A stretch of DNA of 64,000 nt from Dyadobacter jiangsuensis. Its GTDB lineage: Bacteria > Bacteroidota > Bacteroidia > Cytophagales > Spirosomataceae. This document shows positions 8,802 through 18,037 of this stretch, piece after piece. The DNA is taken from the NCBI RefSeq assembly GCF_003014695.1, contig NZ_PYAS01000010.1, positions 1 to 64,000 of the forward strand, written 5' to 3'. Under the pieces are notes generated by a model, which saw only the letters and a program-made list of their open reading frames with translations, was not told where the DNA came from and ran no database searches. The position numbers were made by a program, and so were the translations under genes. Position 1 is the first letter of the stretch, and each line of letters opens with the position of its first letter.

Positions 8802-11267
8802 TTAAAACTCCCCTTCCAGACTCTCTTTCGGCTTCTTTTTCGCCTGGTGCAAACGGTAATTTAAGGTAAGATTAATCTGCCTCAAACGCCCTTGTGAGGT
8901 ATTGCGGGTGTAGAAGTTGGCCCCTTCGGTGATCGACCTGTATTTTCTGGAATTGAAAACGTCGACAACCGTGAGCGTCAGCGTTCCATTCCCTCTCAGA
9001 ATATCCCTTGTGGCAGCCAGATCGAGCGTTGCCAGCGCTTTTCTGCGACCTTGCGGGGTTTGCTGCGGTGCTTCATAGTTGCCCCTCAGCTGCACATCCG
9101 TATTTTTCCAGAGCGTAAACCGCGACATCGTGCGGATAAACCAGCTGTAAGTGTCGCTTTTAAAGTCCTCATCTACCCCTGTTCCATCGGTAATCGCCCG
9201 GAAGAAGTTAGCGCTTCCATCGAGTTTCCACCAAGGGTATGGGTTAAACGAGCCGGCAAATTCGGCGCCGTAGGCATCCTCGGTTCCGAGGTTTTCTGGA
9301 CGGGTGTAGGAGCTTCCGTCGTCCTGCACGGTACGAATGCTGATGATCTTGCCGTTGGTGTGGCGGTAGTAAATCGACGATGTCAGCGAGCCTTTGTTGA
9401 GATATTTGATATGCCCGAACTCAAATGCATTGGTAAACTCCGGGTTCAGGTCGGGATTACCGCTCCAATAGTTGCGGTTATCGCTGTAAGTCGCAAACGG
9501 GCTGAGATCGTTGTACTGCGGCCTGCGGACGCGGCGGCTATAACTCAGCTGGAATGCATTCTGTTTGGCAAAATCATAAGTAACATGCACGCTTGGGAAG
9601 AGGTTGGCATACTTGCGGGCATTTACCTCGTTGGTGTTTCTCAATGTGGTAGTCACCCCGGTCCACTCGGCCCGCACGCCTCCCTGGTAGGAAAACTTGC
9701 CGGTTTTGTTCCCGATCATCCCATACAATGCATTGATATTCTCTTCATAAAGAAAATCATTGGTAAGCCCCGGCAGCGTAACCCAGCCGCCATCGCTGGT
9801 CTGCTGCGTCACGGTATAATCGTTGGTCATATCCCGCGAACTGCTTCGTCCACCCGCCTCGATCTTGCCGTCCTTCGCGAAAGGATGTACGTAATCGGCC
9901 TGGAAAAGCAGTTGCTTCTCCGTTTCGTAGTTCACGGCACGTTGCAATAGCGGCGGAATGCCCGACGGGCTGCCATCCGGCTTGTACACATTTTCATGGT
10001 AATACTGGTCCGAATCCTCCCAGTTATCGAGGTAACGCACATCGGCAGTAAACTCCTGCCCTTTCCGGTTGAAAGTCCGTTTGTAAGTCAATGCGTACTC
10101 CGAGTTCGGCTCTGTTTCGGTTTCATCCTGGGTGCGGCGCGTGTAGCTCGTCATGTTGTTGAGGTTCGACACGTAATCGCGGTAATTAAGTGTCGAAAAC
10201 CGCTTGCCTTTGCTCGTGCGCCACGTGTATGCGCCTGTGAGGACGTTTTTAGAGTTGAAATAATAATCGATACCGCCCCTCGCGCTGTTGGCCATGCCTT
10301 TCAGGTTGCTCTTCATATCACGCTCCATGATGAAGGTCGAATCGTTGCGGTAAACCTCCTGGTACACATAGTTTTTGCCGGGTGTATTCCGGTACGACAT
10401 CGTGTAGTTAATAAAGAAATTGAGGTTCTTTTTCCGGTAATTCACATTTGCGGCACCGCCAAAGTTGGTAGGATGTCCGGTGATAATATCGAACGAGCCA
10501 TTAATGCCCTCTTTCCGCTCCTTTTTCAAAACGATATTGATCACGCCGCCCATACCCTCGGCTTCGTAGCGCGCCGATGGATTGGTAATGATCTCGACGC
10601 GCTCGATCATGCTGCCTTGCAACTGGGCCAGCCCGCTCGCGCCTTTAATGCTCACCAGCCCCGAAGGCTTGCCGTCGATAAGAATGCGTACATTGCCGCT
10701 CCCCCTCAGGCTGACGTTTCCTTCCACGTCCACTGCCACGGAGGGAACGTTGGTCAGGATATCCACCGCAGTACCACCCGCATTGGCCAGGTCTTTCCCT
10801 ACATTGAATATCTTTTTATCGAGCGATAATTCCATCGAACTCTTCTCTGCCTGGACTGTCACCTCATCGAGCGTTTTGGCCGAAGCCGCCACTTTGATCG
10901 AGCCCAGGTCGAGCGGAGAATTGGCGGCACTCACTTTTATATTAGTAGTGTAAAGGGGCTTATAACCGATAAATTCAGACAATGCATAATAGGTACCCGC
11001 AGCGATGTCGACAATGAAACCGCCCGTTTCGTCGGTGATCGCACCGGAGACGAACGAACTGTCGGCCGTCTTGAACAGCCGGATGCTTGCATAGCCCAGC
11101 GGCGCATTGCTCGCGCCATCGATAATCTTGCCTGTAACCTTTAATTTCCCACTATTCTGCGCCATGGCGGGCGTCATTCCCAACATCCCGAGGACCAATG
11201 CAAACCCCACAAAACCATACGATTTCCACTGAGGCCCCCCCTTGTTCAAACTGCTTTTGATAGCCAT
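8802..11267 (-). CDS. TonB-dependent-receptor-like outer membrane beta-barrel protein
   Basis: An 821-residue outer-membrane protein with a signal peptide ending at AMA-QN, an N-terminal carboxypeptidase-regulatory-like beta sandwich (about residues 45-130, GKIIDGASNAPLGYASIRL), a plug (VTVQAEKSSMELSLDKKIFNVGKDLAN...VRILIDGKPSGL) and a long barrel of the OMP_b-brl_3 type. It resembles TonB-dependent transporters but belongs to the class without a SusD partner; the substrate is unknown. The frame opens with a TTG at 11291, but ATG at 11267 (MAIKSSL) gives a proper signal peptide. It is a single gene. Confidence 0.87.
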   Translation of the reverse strand: MAIKSSLNKGGPQWKSYGFVGFALVLGMLGMTPAMAQNSGKLKVTGKIIDGASNAPLGYASIRLFKTADSSFVSGAITDETGGFIVDIAAGTYYALSEFIGYKPLYTTNIKVSAANSPLDLGSIKVAASAKTLDEVTVQAEKSSMELSLDKKIFNVGKDLANAGGTAVDILTNVPSVAVDVEGNVSLRGSGNVRILIDGKPSGLVSIKGASGLAQLQGSMIERVEIITNPSARYEAEGMGGVINIVLKKERKEGINGSFDIITGHPTNFGGAANVNYRKKNLNFFINYTMSYRNTPGKNYVYQEVYRNDSTFIMERDMKSNLKGMANSARGGIDYYFNSKNVLTGAYTWRTSKGKRFSTLNYRDYVSNLNNMTSYTRRTQDETETEPNSEYALTYKRTFNRKGQEFTADVRYLDNWEDSDQYYHENVYKPDGSPSGIPPLLQRAVNYETEKQLLFQADYVHPFAKDGKIEAGGRSSSRDMTNDYTVTQQTSDGGWVTLPGLTNDFLYEENINALYGMIGNKTGKFSYQGGVRAEWTGVTTTLRNTNEVNARKYANLFPSVHVTYDFAKQNAFQLSYSRRVRRPQYNDLSPFATYSDNRNYWSGNPDLNPEFTNAFEFGHIKYLNKGSLTSSIYYRHTNGKIISIRTVQDDGSSYTRPENLGTEDAYGAEFAGSFNPYPWWKLDGSANFFRAITDGTGVDEDFKSDTYSWFIRTMSRFTLWKNTDVQLRGNYEAPQQTPQGRRKALATLDLAATRDILRGNGTLTLTVVDVFNSRKYRSITEGANFYTRNTSQGRLRQINLTLNYRLHQAKKKPKESLEGEF

Positions 11268-11395
11268 TATTCTGTTGTAGTATTTTCTCAAATGCTTTTA
11301 AAAATTGCTACCCATACAAACCGTTTTACCTTCCCGTTTTACTCTACCGTAATGATATATTAAAATGAAGATTCTGAGCCTCCATCGGATTTTTG

Positions 11396-11403
11396 TACCT
11401 TTG
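11396..11403 (+). promoter_or_regulatory. -7 element TACCTTTG upstream of the MATE gene
   Basis: TACCTTTG is a perfect Bacteroidota -7 element, and TTCTG at 11372-11376 is a weak -33 at 19 bases. Transcription would start near 11407, after the in-frame TTG at 11393. This supports ATG 11432 as the translation start. Confidence 0.6.
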
Positions 11404-11431
11404 CAGTCTTTTTGCAGATCCACACAAAGCC

Positions 11432-12760
11432 ATGAAAAACGAAGCATCACAAACTTTAAGACTAGCATTCCCTATTATCATCGGTGAACTGGCCCAAATG
11501 GCACTTCACCTCATCGACAGCGCCATGGTGGGCGCCATCAGCTACAAGCAACTGGCCGCGGCCGCGCTGGTCATCAATGCGATGAACATTCCGTTCGTGA
11601 TCGGGATCGGGATGACGATCTCCGTTTCGCAAATGGTATCGCTCGCCAACGGCCGCCGCGACGCACAGCAGGTTTCGCATTACCTGTTCAATGGTTTCTG
11701 CCTTTGCACGCTCACCGCACTGGCTATTTCCATCACATTGCTTTTTGGAAAAGATTACCTGCATAACCTCGGCCAGGACCCCGAGGTAGTAGAGCTGGCG
11801 ATCCCGTTCATGCGGCTTATGGGCCTTTCCATTATCCCGATGCTGCTTTTCATGACTTTGAAACAGTTCGCCGATGGGCTGGAACATACCCGCACGGCCA
11901 TGATTTTCTCACTGGCGGGTATGCCAATCAACATTATGCTCAACTGGCTGCTCATTTATGGCAACTGGGGCTTTCCCCGCCTGGAACTCGAAGGTGCAGG
12001 CTGGGCAACGCTCATTACCCGCAGCATGATGTTCCTCGCATTGCTTTTCGTGGTTTTAAGACACAAAACTTTTGAAAAATACATTGCCGTAGGTCGTAAC
12101 CAGTGGTATTTCAAATGGCAGACGTGGCGTGAGCTCCTGCACATTGGCGTGCCGAGCAGCTTGCAGATCGGTATGGAAGCCGGCGCATTTGCGGTATCGG
12201 GTATTATCATCGGAACCCTGGGGGCTGTGGCGCAGGCTGCGCACCAGATTGCATTGAGCAGCGCCTCGTTCACATTTATGGTATCAATGGGCCTCGCGCA
12301 GGCAGGCTCCATACGCGTGAGCAATGCGCTCGGCCGCAACGACTGGGCAAAAATTTTTGTAATCGGTAAAAGCACGCTCGTCACCGCGCTGATCTACGGC
12401 ACGTTCTGCGCAATTACCTTCGGCCTTTTGCGGAATCACCTGCCGATGGCATTCAACGATAATACCGAGGTGGTTACGCTGGCGGCATTACTCCTGCTAT
12501 TTGCAGCTGTTTTCCAGATTTCGGATAGTACGCAGGCCATCGGCGCCGGTTTGCTGAGGGGTATTAAGGACGTCAAAACGCCTACCATCCTCATCGGGAT
12601 CGCCTATTGGGTGATCGGTATCCCTGTCGGGTACACGTTTGCATTCCATTTCGGAATGGGTGCTTCGGGCATGTGGCTGGGGTTGATTCTCGGCCTAACG
12701 ATGGCTTCGATTTTCCTGATGACGCGCTTTTTCAAAATGACAAGAAGAAATCAGGTTTAG
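11432..12760 (+). CDS. MATE family efflux transporter
   Basis: A 442-residue inner-membrane protein with twelve hydrophobic helices in two six-helix lobes. The MATE features are visible: LRLAFPIIIGELAQMALHLIDSAMVG at the N-terminus and GAVAQAAHQIALSSASFTFMVSMGLAQAGSIRVSNALG at the start of the second lobe. These are Na+ or H+ driven exporters of cationic drugs and metabolites (NorM/DinF group). The N-terminal extension from TTG 11393 is rejected because the promoter -7 element lies inside it. Confidence 0.92.
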   Translation: MKNEASQTLRLAFPIIIGELAQMALHLIDSAMVGAISYKQLAAAALVINAMNIPFVIGIGMTISVSQMVSLANGRRDAQQVSHYLFNGFCLCTLTALAISITLLFGKDYLHNLGQDPEVVELAIPFMRLMGLSIIPMLLFMTLKQFADGLEHTRTAMIFSLAGMPINIMLNWLLIYGNWGFPRLELEGAGWATLITRSMMFLALLFVVLRHKTFEKYIAVGRNQWYFKWQTWRELLHIGVPSSLQIGMEAGAFAVSGIIIGTLGAVAQAAHQIALSSASFTFMVSMGLAQAGSIRVSNALGRNDWAKIFVIGKSTLVTALIYGTFCAITFGLLRNHLPMAFNDNTEVVTLAALLLLFAAVFQISDSTQAIGAGLLRGIKDVKTPTILIGIAYWVIGIPVGYTFAFHFGMGASGMWLGLILGLTMASIFLMTRFFKMTRRNQV

Positions 12761-12763
12761 ATA

Positions 12764-12822
12764 AAACTTCGTCAAAATCCGACTTGTTGATAAGGATATA
12801 ATTGCGAAACTTCGTCATATCC
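12764..12822. repeat. Short direct repeat plus stem-loop downstream of MATE
   Basis: AAACTTCGTCAAAATCC (12764-12780) recurs as AAACTTCGTCATATCC (12807-12822). The second copy lies in a stem-loop whose outer arms are GGATAT (12795-12800) and ATATCC (12817-12822), with CGAA/TTCG inside. It lies between the MATE stop and the aldehyde dehydrogenase ATG and may be a terminator or regulatory structure. Confidence 0.4.
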
Positions 12823-12870
12823 AAGTGCGCATTTTTTTTAATCAATTCTTATCCACAAAAATCTGATTCA

Positions 12871-14496
12871 ATGGATTTCAATTCCACGTTAAGGAGCATC
12901 TTTGTTGAAGAAAAGGACATTCCTGCGGAGTACAGCCTGCCATCCCTGATCCACCAGCGCGAGTACCTCTGCAATGGCGAAATGAAGACCTGGGACGGTC
13001 CGTTCCATGAAGTTTTCTCACCGATTGCCGTGCAAACCGCGAACGGACTCGAACGTAAGCTGATCGGCAGCTACCCGTTGTGTACCGCTACCGAAGCATC
13101 GGAAGCATTGGAAGCGGCTGTTACCGCCTACAACAGCGGCCGCGGCGAATGGCCGACCATGGGCGTAGCCGAGCGCATTCACTGCGTCGAGCAGTTTACC
13201 GGCCGGATGATCGAGAAAAAGGACATTATCGTCAAGCTCATCATGTGGGAAATCGGCAAGTCATTTGCTGACTCCGTGAAAGAATTTGATCGTACCGTTG
13301 AGTATATATATGCCACCATCGATTCTCTCAAAAACCTGGACCGGGACTCGTCGGGTTTTGATATCGTCGACGGCATTGCAGCACAGGTAAGACGCTCTCC
13401 GCTGGGTGTGGTACTTTGTATGGGACCATTCAACTATCCCCTCAACGAAACATTCACCACCCTGATCCCCGCACTGATCATGGGTAACACGTTGCTGTTC
13501 AAACCGCCGAAATTCGGTACGCTGCTGCATTACCCGTTGCAGGAGGCGTTCCGCGACTGTTTCCCCAAAGGCGTTGTAAACGTGATTTACGGCCGTGGTA
13601 ATGCCATCGTACCGGGGCTCATGCAGTCGGGCAAGATCAACGTCCTGACATTGATCGGTTCCAGCAAAGTAGCCAATGAATTAAAGAAATCGCACCCGAA
13701 AGTGAACCGCCTGCGCGCAGTACTTGGCCTCGATGCGAAAAATGCTGCGATCGTTACGCCTGAGGCGGATCTCGACCTTGCGGTGAAAGAAATCATCACC
13801 GGATCATTGTCGTTTAACGGTCAGCGTTGCACTGCTTTGAAAATCATCTGGGTGCACCGCAGCGTAGCCGACACTTTCCTCGAAAAATTCAGCGCGGCGG
13901 TTGGAGAGCTCAAATTCGGCATGCCGTGGGAAAAAGGAGTAGCCCTGACCCCACTCCCGGAAACCAATAAAATCGAATACCTTAACGACTGCATTACCGA
14001 CGCGGAAGCGCACGGTGCAAAAGTGGTGAACGAAAACGGCGGCAAATCAGAAGGCTCGTTCTTCTACCCGGCCGTGGTTTACCCGGTAAACAGCAAAATG
14101 AAGCTGTACCACGAAGAGCAGTTCGGCCCGATCGTGCCGGTGGTACCTTTCGACGACCTCGAAGAAACCATCGAATTCCTCATCGATTCGACCCACGGAC
14201 AGCAGGTAAGCATTTTCAGTAACAATGCCGATGAAGTAGCCTCCCTCATCGACCCGCTGGTAAACCAGGTTAGCCGCGTGAACATTAATACTCAATGCCA
14301 GCGTGGCCCGGATGTGTTCCCTTTCACCGGTCGCAAAGACAGCGCCGAAGGAACCCTTTCCGTCCCGGACGCCATCCGCGCCTTCTCGATCCGCTCGCTC
14401 GTAGCCTTCAAAATGAACGCCGCGAACAAGCAGCTGATCAACGAAATCGTGCATGAGGACACCTCCAACTTTTTGAGCACGAAGTTTATATTCTGA
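12871..14496 (+). CDS. GapN-like aldehyde dehydrogenase lacking the general-base glutamate
   Basis: A 541-residue cytoplasmic ALDH-superfamily protein, closest by eye to non-phosphorylating NADP-dependent glyceraldehyde-3-phosphate dehydrogenase (GapN), which makes NADPH and 3-phosphoglycerate. The catalytic cysteine is C320 (FNGQRCTALK) and the Rossmann part includes GNTLLFKPPKFG and LIGSSKVANEL. At the position of the invariant ELGGK motif, 34 residues before the cysteine as in other ALDHs, it reads GLDAK (G286-K290). The deacylation glutamate is thus a glycine. The in-frame extension to 12802 is unlikely; ATG 12871 gives the normal N-terminus. A terminator follows. Confidence 0.82.
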   Translation: MDFNSTLRSIFVEEKDIPAEYSLPSLIHQREYLCNGEMKTWDGPFHEVFSPIAVQTANGLERKLIGSYPLCTATEASEALEAAVTAYNSGRGEWPTMGVAERIHCVEQFTGRMIEKKDIIVKLIMWEIGKSFADSVKEFDRTVEYIYATIDSLKNLDRDSSGFDIVDGIAAQVRRSPLGVVLCMGPFNYPLNETFTTLIPALIMGNTLLFKPPKFGTLLHYPLQEAFRDCFPKGVVNVIYGRGNAIVPGLMQSGKINVLTLIGSSKVANELKKSHPKVNRLRAVLGLDAKNAAIVTPEADLDLAVKEIITGSLSFNGQRCTALKIIWVHRSVADTFLEKFSAAVGELKFGMPWEKGVALTPLPETNKIEYLNDCITDAEAHGAKVVNENGGKSEGSFFYPAVVYPVNSKMKLYHEEQFGPIVPVVPFDDLEETIEFLIDSTHGQQVSIFSNNADEVASLIDPLVNQVSRVNINTQCQRGPDVFPFTGRKDSAEGTLSVPDAIRAFSIRSLVAFKMNAANKQLINEIVHEDTSNFLSTKFIF

Positions 14497-14521
14497 TTTC
14501 TTTGCTACTGCACTTTATCTC

Positions 14522-14557
14522 ATGCCCGTTCAGGAAACTGAATGGGCATTTTTTTGC
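14522..14557 (+). terminator. Intrinsic terminator of the aldehyde dehydrogenase gene
   Basis: ATGCCCGTTCAG and CTGAATGGGCAT form a 12-bp stem (one G-T pair) with a GAAA loop, followed by seven T residues. This is a textbook terminator. Confidence 0.88.
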
Positions 14558-14637
14558 CGGAGGATCATTGGTGCTGGAATTGGGGATAAACCATTTGTAG
14601 AAGTGTGCTTTGGGTATTGTTTAAGCACACTATTTAC

Positions 14638-15129
14638 ATGAATAAAGACTGCTACCAATTCAGCAAAAGATCCGACGGCTTTACCTATACATTTATAAGC
14701 GAAGGCATTCGTGGCAGAATTGTAAAGGGCGTATTGATAAGCCCGCTTTACAGCGCATTTACCTATCCCTTCTCCTCTGTTTACAATTTGGCTTTTGGCG
14801 ATCTGGTACCTTTTCATGACACATGGATGCTCGATGATTCCGTCAGAAGCGGAAATGGAGACATGCCAAAGGTAATTGCAACGGTGGTTCGAATAGCAAT
14901 GGACTTTCTGGTGCGAAATCACAACTCCATATTATCATTCGAAGGCTACATGGACGAAAAATCTGTTCTTCGAGGCAAAAATCATCGAAATTTACTTTAT
15001 CAAAGAGCAATAAATTCTAACTGGGCGGAGCTATCCAAAGATTTTAAATTCTGGGGTGCAAGTGGCCGAAAAATTGACTCATATTCCGTCGGCATCGCCT
15101 ATGATACAATATTGGTCGGACTCATTTAA
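14638..15129 (+). CDS. DUF6934 family protein
   Basis: A 163-residue soluble protein with features I recognise from the Bacteroidota-specific DUF6934 family: an N-terminal Y.F....DGFTYTFISEG.RG.I.K.V block, YNLAFGD, a DDSVRSGNGDMPKVIATV motif, and the later GK..RN.LYQRAI.SNW.E...DF..WG motif. The function is unknown. ATG 14638 is preferred over the in-frame GTG at 14605. A 64-residue ORF follows after 26 bases in the same direction; the pair is reminiscent of small two-gene modules, but no toxin or antitoxin fold is evident. Confidence 0.72.
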   Translation: MNKDCYQFSKRSDGFTYTFISEGIRGRIVKGVLISPLYSAFTYPFSSVYNLAFGDLVPFHDTWMLDDSVRSGNGDMPKVIATVVRIAMDFLVRNHNSILSFEGYMDEKSVLRGKNHRNLLYQRAINSNWAELSKDFKFWGASGRKIDSYSVGIAYDTILVGLI

Positions 15130-15155
15130 TTTATTAACTTTAAATAAGATAACTT

Positions 15156-15350
15156 ATGTACGATCAAATGGAAAAGGACAAAAGCTACGAAGCAAAACTT
15201 GAAGAGCTTCTCAAAGACAAAGAGAGAATTTATGAAATCATCAGAAACTCTCCCGCTTTAAAAAGAAGAAACGAGAAAGCCGCAGCAAGCCTGGCCAAAT
15301 TGCCACGCCCGTTTCCTTGGGAAAAACAGAAATCAGAGGCCAATTCCTGA
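15156..15350 (+). CDS. Small helical protein downstream of DUF6934 gene
   Basis: A 64-residue, highly charged, probably helical protein (KLEELLKDKERIYEIIRNS) with a proline-tryptophan tail (RPFPWEKQ). There is no membrane segment. It follows the DUF6934 gene by 26 bases and is closed by a strong hairpin, so the two are probably one transcript. Not recognised further. Confidence 0.6.
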   Translation: MYDQMEKDKSYEAKLEELLKDKERIYEIIRNSPALKRRNEKAAASLAKLPRPFPWEKQKSEANS

Positions 15351-15361
15351 ATAACATATTC

Positions 15362-15400
15362 ATAACAGTCGGCACCTCGACATAAGGTACCGACTGTTAT
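15362..15400. terminator. Bidirectional terminator
   Basis: ATAACAGTCGG-C-ACCT pairs with AGGT-A-CCGACTGTTAT around a short loop, giving a stem of about 15 bp with one mismatch, between the convergent small ORF and the thioredoxin gene. Confidence 0.8.
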
Positions 15401-15404
15401 TGTA

Positions 15405-16145
15405 TCACAAATTCGCTTCCGCAAGTACCCTTTCAATCTCCCCTTTCGGCGTTACGCCGCTTTTCTTCCAAACCACCTGGTTACCTCTGTAAAGAATCAA
15501 CGTCGGCAATGCGGTCACACCCAACTCTTTGGTAAGCGCCTTATTTTCGTAGGCCTCGATATTTATTACCTTCACTGAGCTCGCTTGCTCGTGTTTGATG
15601 GAATCAACGATGGGAGCCAGTTTTTTGCAGGAACCGCAATAGCGCGAGCCGAAATCGACGAGCACGAGTTTGTCGGATTTCAGGGAAGCCTGGTAGTCGC
15701 TCAGTGAAAGGCCGGGACCTACGGTGGAGATGACCGGTTTACCCAAACCGATCCACTTGCTCAATCCGCCCGGGAGTTCGGTAACGTCTTTGAATCCATT
15801 ATCACGGAGATCTTTGGCGAGCTTGCCGCTGCGGCCGTTGGCGATGGAGTAGATGAAAGTCGGTTTGCTTTTGTCGAGCCTGGCAATGGCTTTCGAAAAA
15901 TCGGCTTCGTTGGCAACACTGAAACTGGTTGCACCTTCGAGGTGGTTCTGTGCGTATTCCTCGGGCAGGCGGGCGTCGAGGATCTGGGCGCTTTTGCCTG
16001 CTTTGGCTAGCCGCGCTTCAAACTCCTCGAATGAAACGAGGTCGCGCCTGGGAGCGGCCTGCGCATTGGCAGAGGTTTGAGCGTGCAATACGGTATGGGC
16101 AAAGAGCAGCCATACCAATGCGAACAATGGTCTGAAAGTTTTCAT
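15405..16145 (-). CDS. Exported rhodanese-like/thioredoxin fusion protein
   Basis: A 246-residue protein with a cleavable signal peptide (about residues 1-22, ending HAQ), a rhodanese-like domain (about 38-135) and a C-terminal thioredoxin fold (about 145-246) with active site C170-G-S-C173. The rhodanese loop reads S100-I-A-N-G-R-S where active enzymes have C-x-x-G-x-R-S, so sulfur transfer by a persulfide cysteine is lost and the domain may only bind. It probably acts in the periplasm as a thiol-disulfide protein. It lies 58 bases after the last sulfatase on the same strand and is likely the distal gene of that operon. Confidence 0.85.
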   Translation of the reverse strand: MKTFRPLFALVWLLFAHTVLHAQTSANAQAAPRRDLVSFEEFEARLAKAGKSAQILDARLPEEYAQNHLEGATSFSVANEADFSKAIARLDKSKPTFIYSIANGRSGKLAKDLRDNGFKDVTELPGGLSKWIGLGKPVISTVGPGLSLSDYQASLKSDKLVLVDFGSRYCGSCKKLAPIVDSIKHEQASSVKVINIEAYENKALTKELGVTALPTLILYRGNQVVWKKSGVTPKGEIERVLAEANL

Positions 16146-16203
16146 TGAAATTGGGTTTAAAAGTGATTACTGCTTTCGGTGGTTGGCCTCGGCTATCGAC
16201 TTT

Positions 16204-18033
16204 TTATTTTGAACTCTTGTAGTTTTGGAGCAGCACCTTCGCCGCACGGATGTCATAATCGAACATTTCCGCCTTCTGTTCTGAAATCTTCTCCGCATTT
16301 GCAATAGCCGGCGCAGCATCCTTTCCGGTCAGGTCCAGAACATTCAGGGCTTGCAAACGGGCGTAAGGATTATCGCTTTTCAATGCGTCGGTTAACGCGG
16401 CGATGGCACCCGGTTTGTCGGTACCTGTTACGTAAAGCGCCTCCGCAGCGGCAATGCGCACCGCCACTTCCGGGTCCTTCAATGCTTTTTGCAATGCAAC
16501 TTTACCCGATGCGGCTTTCAGTACAGTGAGGCCGGTGGCCCCCCAGTAGCGCACGGATGCGTCAGCATCGCCGAGCGCCTGAATCAACGCAGGCGCATTG
16601 GCAGGGTTTCGGGAAGAAGCAATGTCCGCAGTGGCAACGATCTTTGGGAAATTGTACTTGCCACTTCGCGCATAATCGTACAAAGGCGCCGTTTTGGCAA
16701 TCTCGTAAATGATCGCTTCGGGTATAAAACCGACATCCTTATAATTGCCTATCCATTGCGCATTTGCTTTCCGCAGCCTTTCCAGCTCCTTCTTGTATTT
16801 CGGATCATCCGCAAGGTTATGGATGTTATGCGGGTCGGCGTCGACGTCAAACAGCTCCTCGGCGGGCTTCTGTTCCCAGAATTTGGATTGAACCGCATTG
16901 AGTTTACCTGCCTTATAAAGATCTTCCCAGGATTTCACAGAAGGTGCCCGCCAGAGATATTCCAGGTACTGGCCATAGATTTTGTTAGGCAGATAGTTCC
17001 GGATATAGCGAAACTTCTTGTCCCGCACCGACCGCGACATATCAATCCGCTCATCCATCCTACCCCGGAAACCAAATGCATATTCTGGCTCCGGCTTCTG
17101 TTGCTTGCCCAAAAACGCCCCTCCCTGCATATAATCGGGGACTTTGATATCCACCAGACTTAATACCGTCGGCGCAAAATCCAGGAAAGTAACTAACCTA
17201 TCGGACACGCTGCCCTGCTTCTGATTAGCCAAATGCGCATACTTCGGCGGCAAATGGACGATCAAAGGCACATGCAATCCCGATTCGTACATAAACCGCT
17301 TGCTGCGCGCCAGCACACCGCCATTATCGGCATAGTAAAATACAATGGTGTTCTCGGCCAGGCCTTCATCCTGCAATTCCTTCAACAGTTTCCCAAACTG
17401 CCGGTCCATTTCCTCCAACTTGTCATAATACTGCGCCCAGTCGTGTTTCAGCTCAGGCGTTGCAGGATGGTAGGGCGGCAACGGTACCTTTTCAGGGTCG
17501 TGTTTCAAGGCAGGCAACGGCTCGTGCAGCGAGCTTTCATGCGAGACATTCAGATTAAAAACGGCGAAAAATGGCTGGCCCGGCTTCCTGTTCTTGTAAG
17601 TCGCCTTGTTGCTCGACTCGTCCCACGCGTCCAGCTGATCCGGCGTATTGTAATCCTTTTTGGCATTGTTGGTTGTGTAGTAGCCGGCCTCACGAAGGTA
17701 TTTGGGGAAAAACTTGACGAACGCTGGTGACGGATACGTGCTCCTCATATGCTCGGTCCCGAGCGAAGGTGGGTACATGCCTGTAATGAGCGTGTTACGC
17801 GAGGGAGCGCACACGGGCGCGGTCGAGAAAGCGTTTTTGTAGCGAATACTTTCCGTCGCGAATTGGTCCAGGTTGGGAGTAGTGGCAAATTTATCACCGT
17901 AGCTGCCAAGCAGAATGGTATTGTCCTCGCTCACGATCCACAGGATGTTCGGACGGTCCTGCGCAATGGCTGGACTGAATGCGATACTAAATATCGCCAA
18001 AAGGATTTTGCGGGTCAGTTTGTGCATTTGCAT
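16204..18033 (-). CDS. S1-type sulfatase with C-terminal HEAT-like repeats
   Basis: A 609-residue exported sulfatase (signal peptide ending about residue 25, AIA-QD). The formylglycine motif is C75-A-P-S-R at the start of CAPSRNTLITG. The N-terminal metal-site segment reads SEDN rather than the common DD; later residues YYADNGG complete the metal site. The sulfatase fold covers residues about 25-440. The last 150 residues contain short alanine-rich helical repeats (ADASVRYWGATGL, PEVAVRIAAAEAL, NPYARLQALNVL) typical of HEAT repeats, likely for substrate or protein contact. It needs cysteine-type maturation. It is third of three sulfatases, separated from the second by a 230-bp spacer with REP-like repeats. 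Confidence 0.9.
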   Translation of the reverse strand: MQMHKLTRKILLAIFSIAFSPAIAQDRPNILWIVSEDNTILLGSYGDKFATTPNLDQFATESIRYKNAFSTAPVCAPSRNTLITGMYPPSLGTEHMRSTYPSPAFVKFFPKYLREAGYYTTNNAKKDYNTPDQLDAWDESSNKATYKNRKPGQPFFAVFNLNVSHESSLHEPLPALKHDPEKVPLPPYHPATPELKHDWAQYYDKLEEMDRQFGKLLKELQDEGLAENTIVFYYADNGGVLARSKRFMYESGLHVPLIVHLPPKYAHLANQKQGSVSDRLVTFLDFAPTVLSLVDIKVPDYMQGGAFLGKQQKPEPEYAFGFRGRMDERIDMSRSVRDKKFRYIRNYLPNKIYGQYLEYLWRAPSVKSWEDLYKAGKLNAVQSKFWEQKPAEELFDVDADPHNIHNLADDPKYKKELERLRKANAQWIGNYKDVGFIPEAIIYEIAKTAPLYDYARSGKYNFPKIVATADIASSRNPANAPALIQALGDADASVRYWGATGLTVLKAASGKVALQKALKDPEVAVRIAAAEALYVTGTDKPGAIAALTDALKSDNPYARLQALNVLDLTGKDAAPAIANAEKISEQKAEMFDYDIRAAKVLLQNYKSSK

Positions 18034-18037
18034 TGTT

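Noticed and set aside
9051-10829. Two long plus-strand frames over the outer-membrane barrel gene
   Set aside because: They are shadow frames of the minus-strand gene; their composition is odd and they hold no motif.
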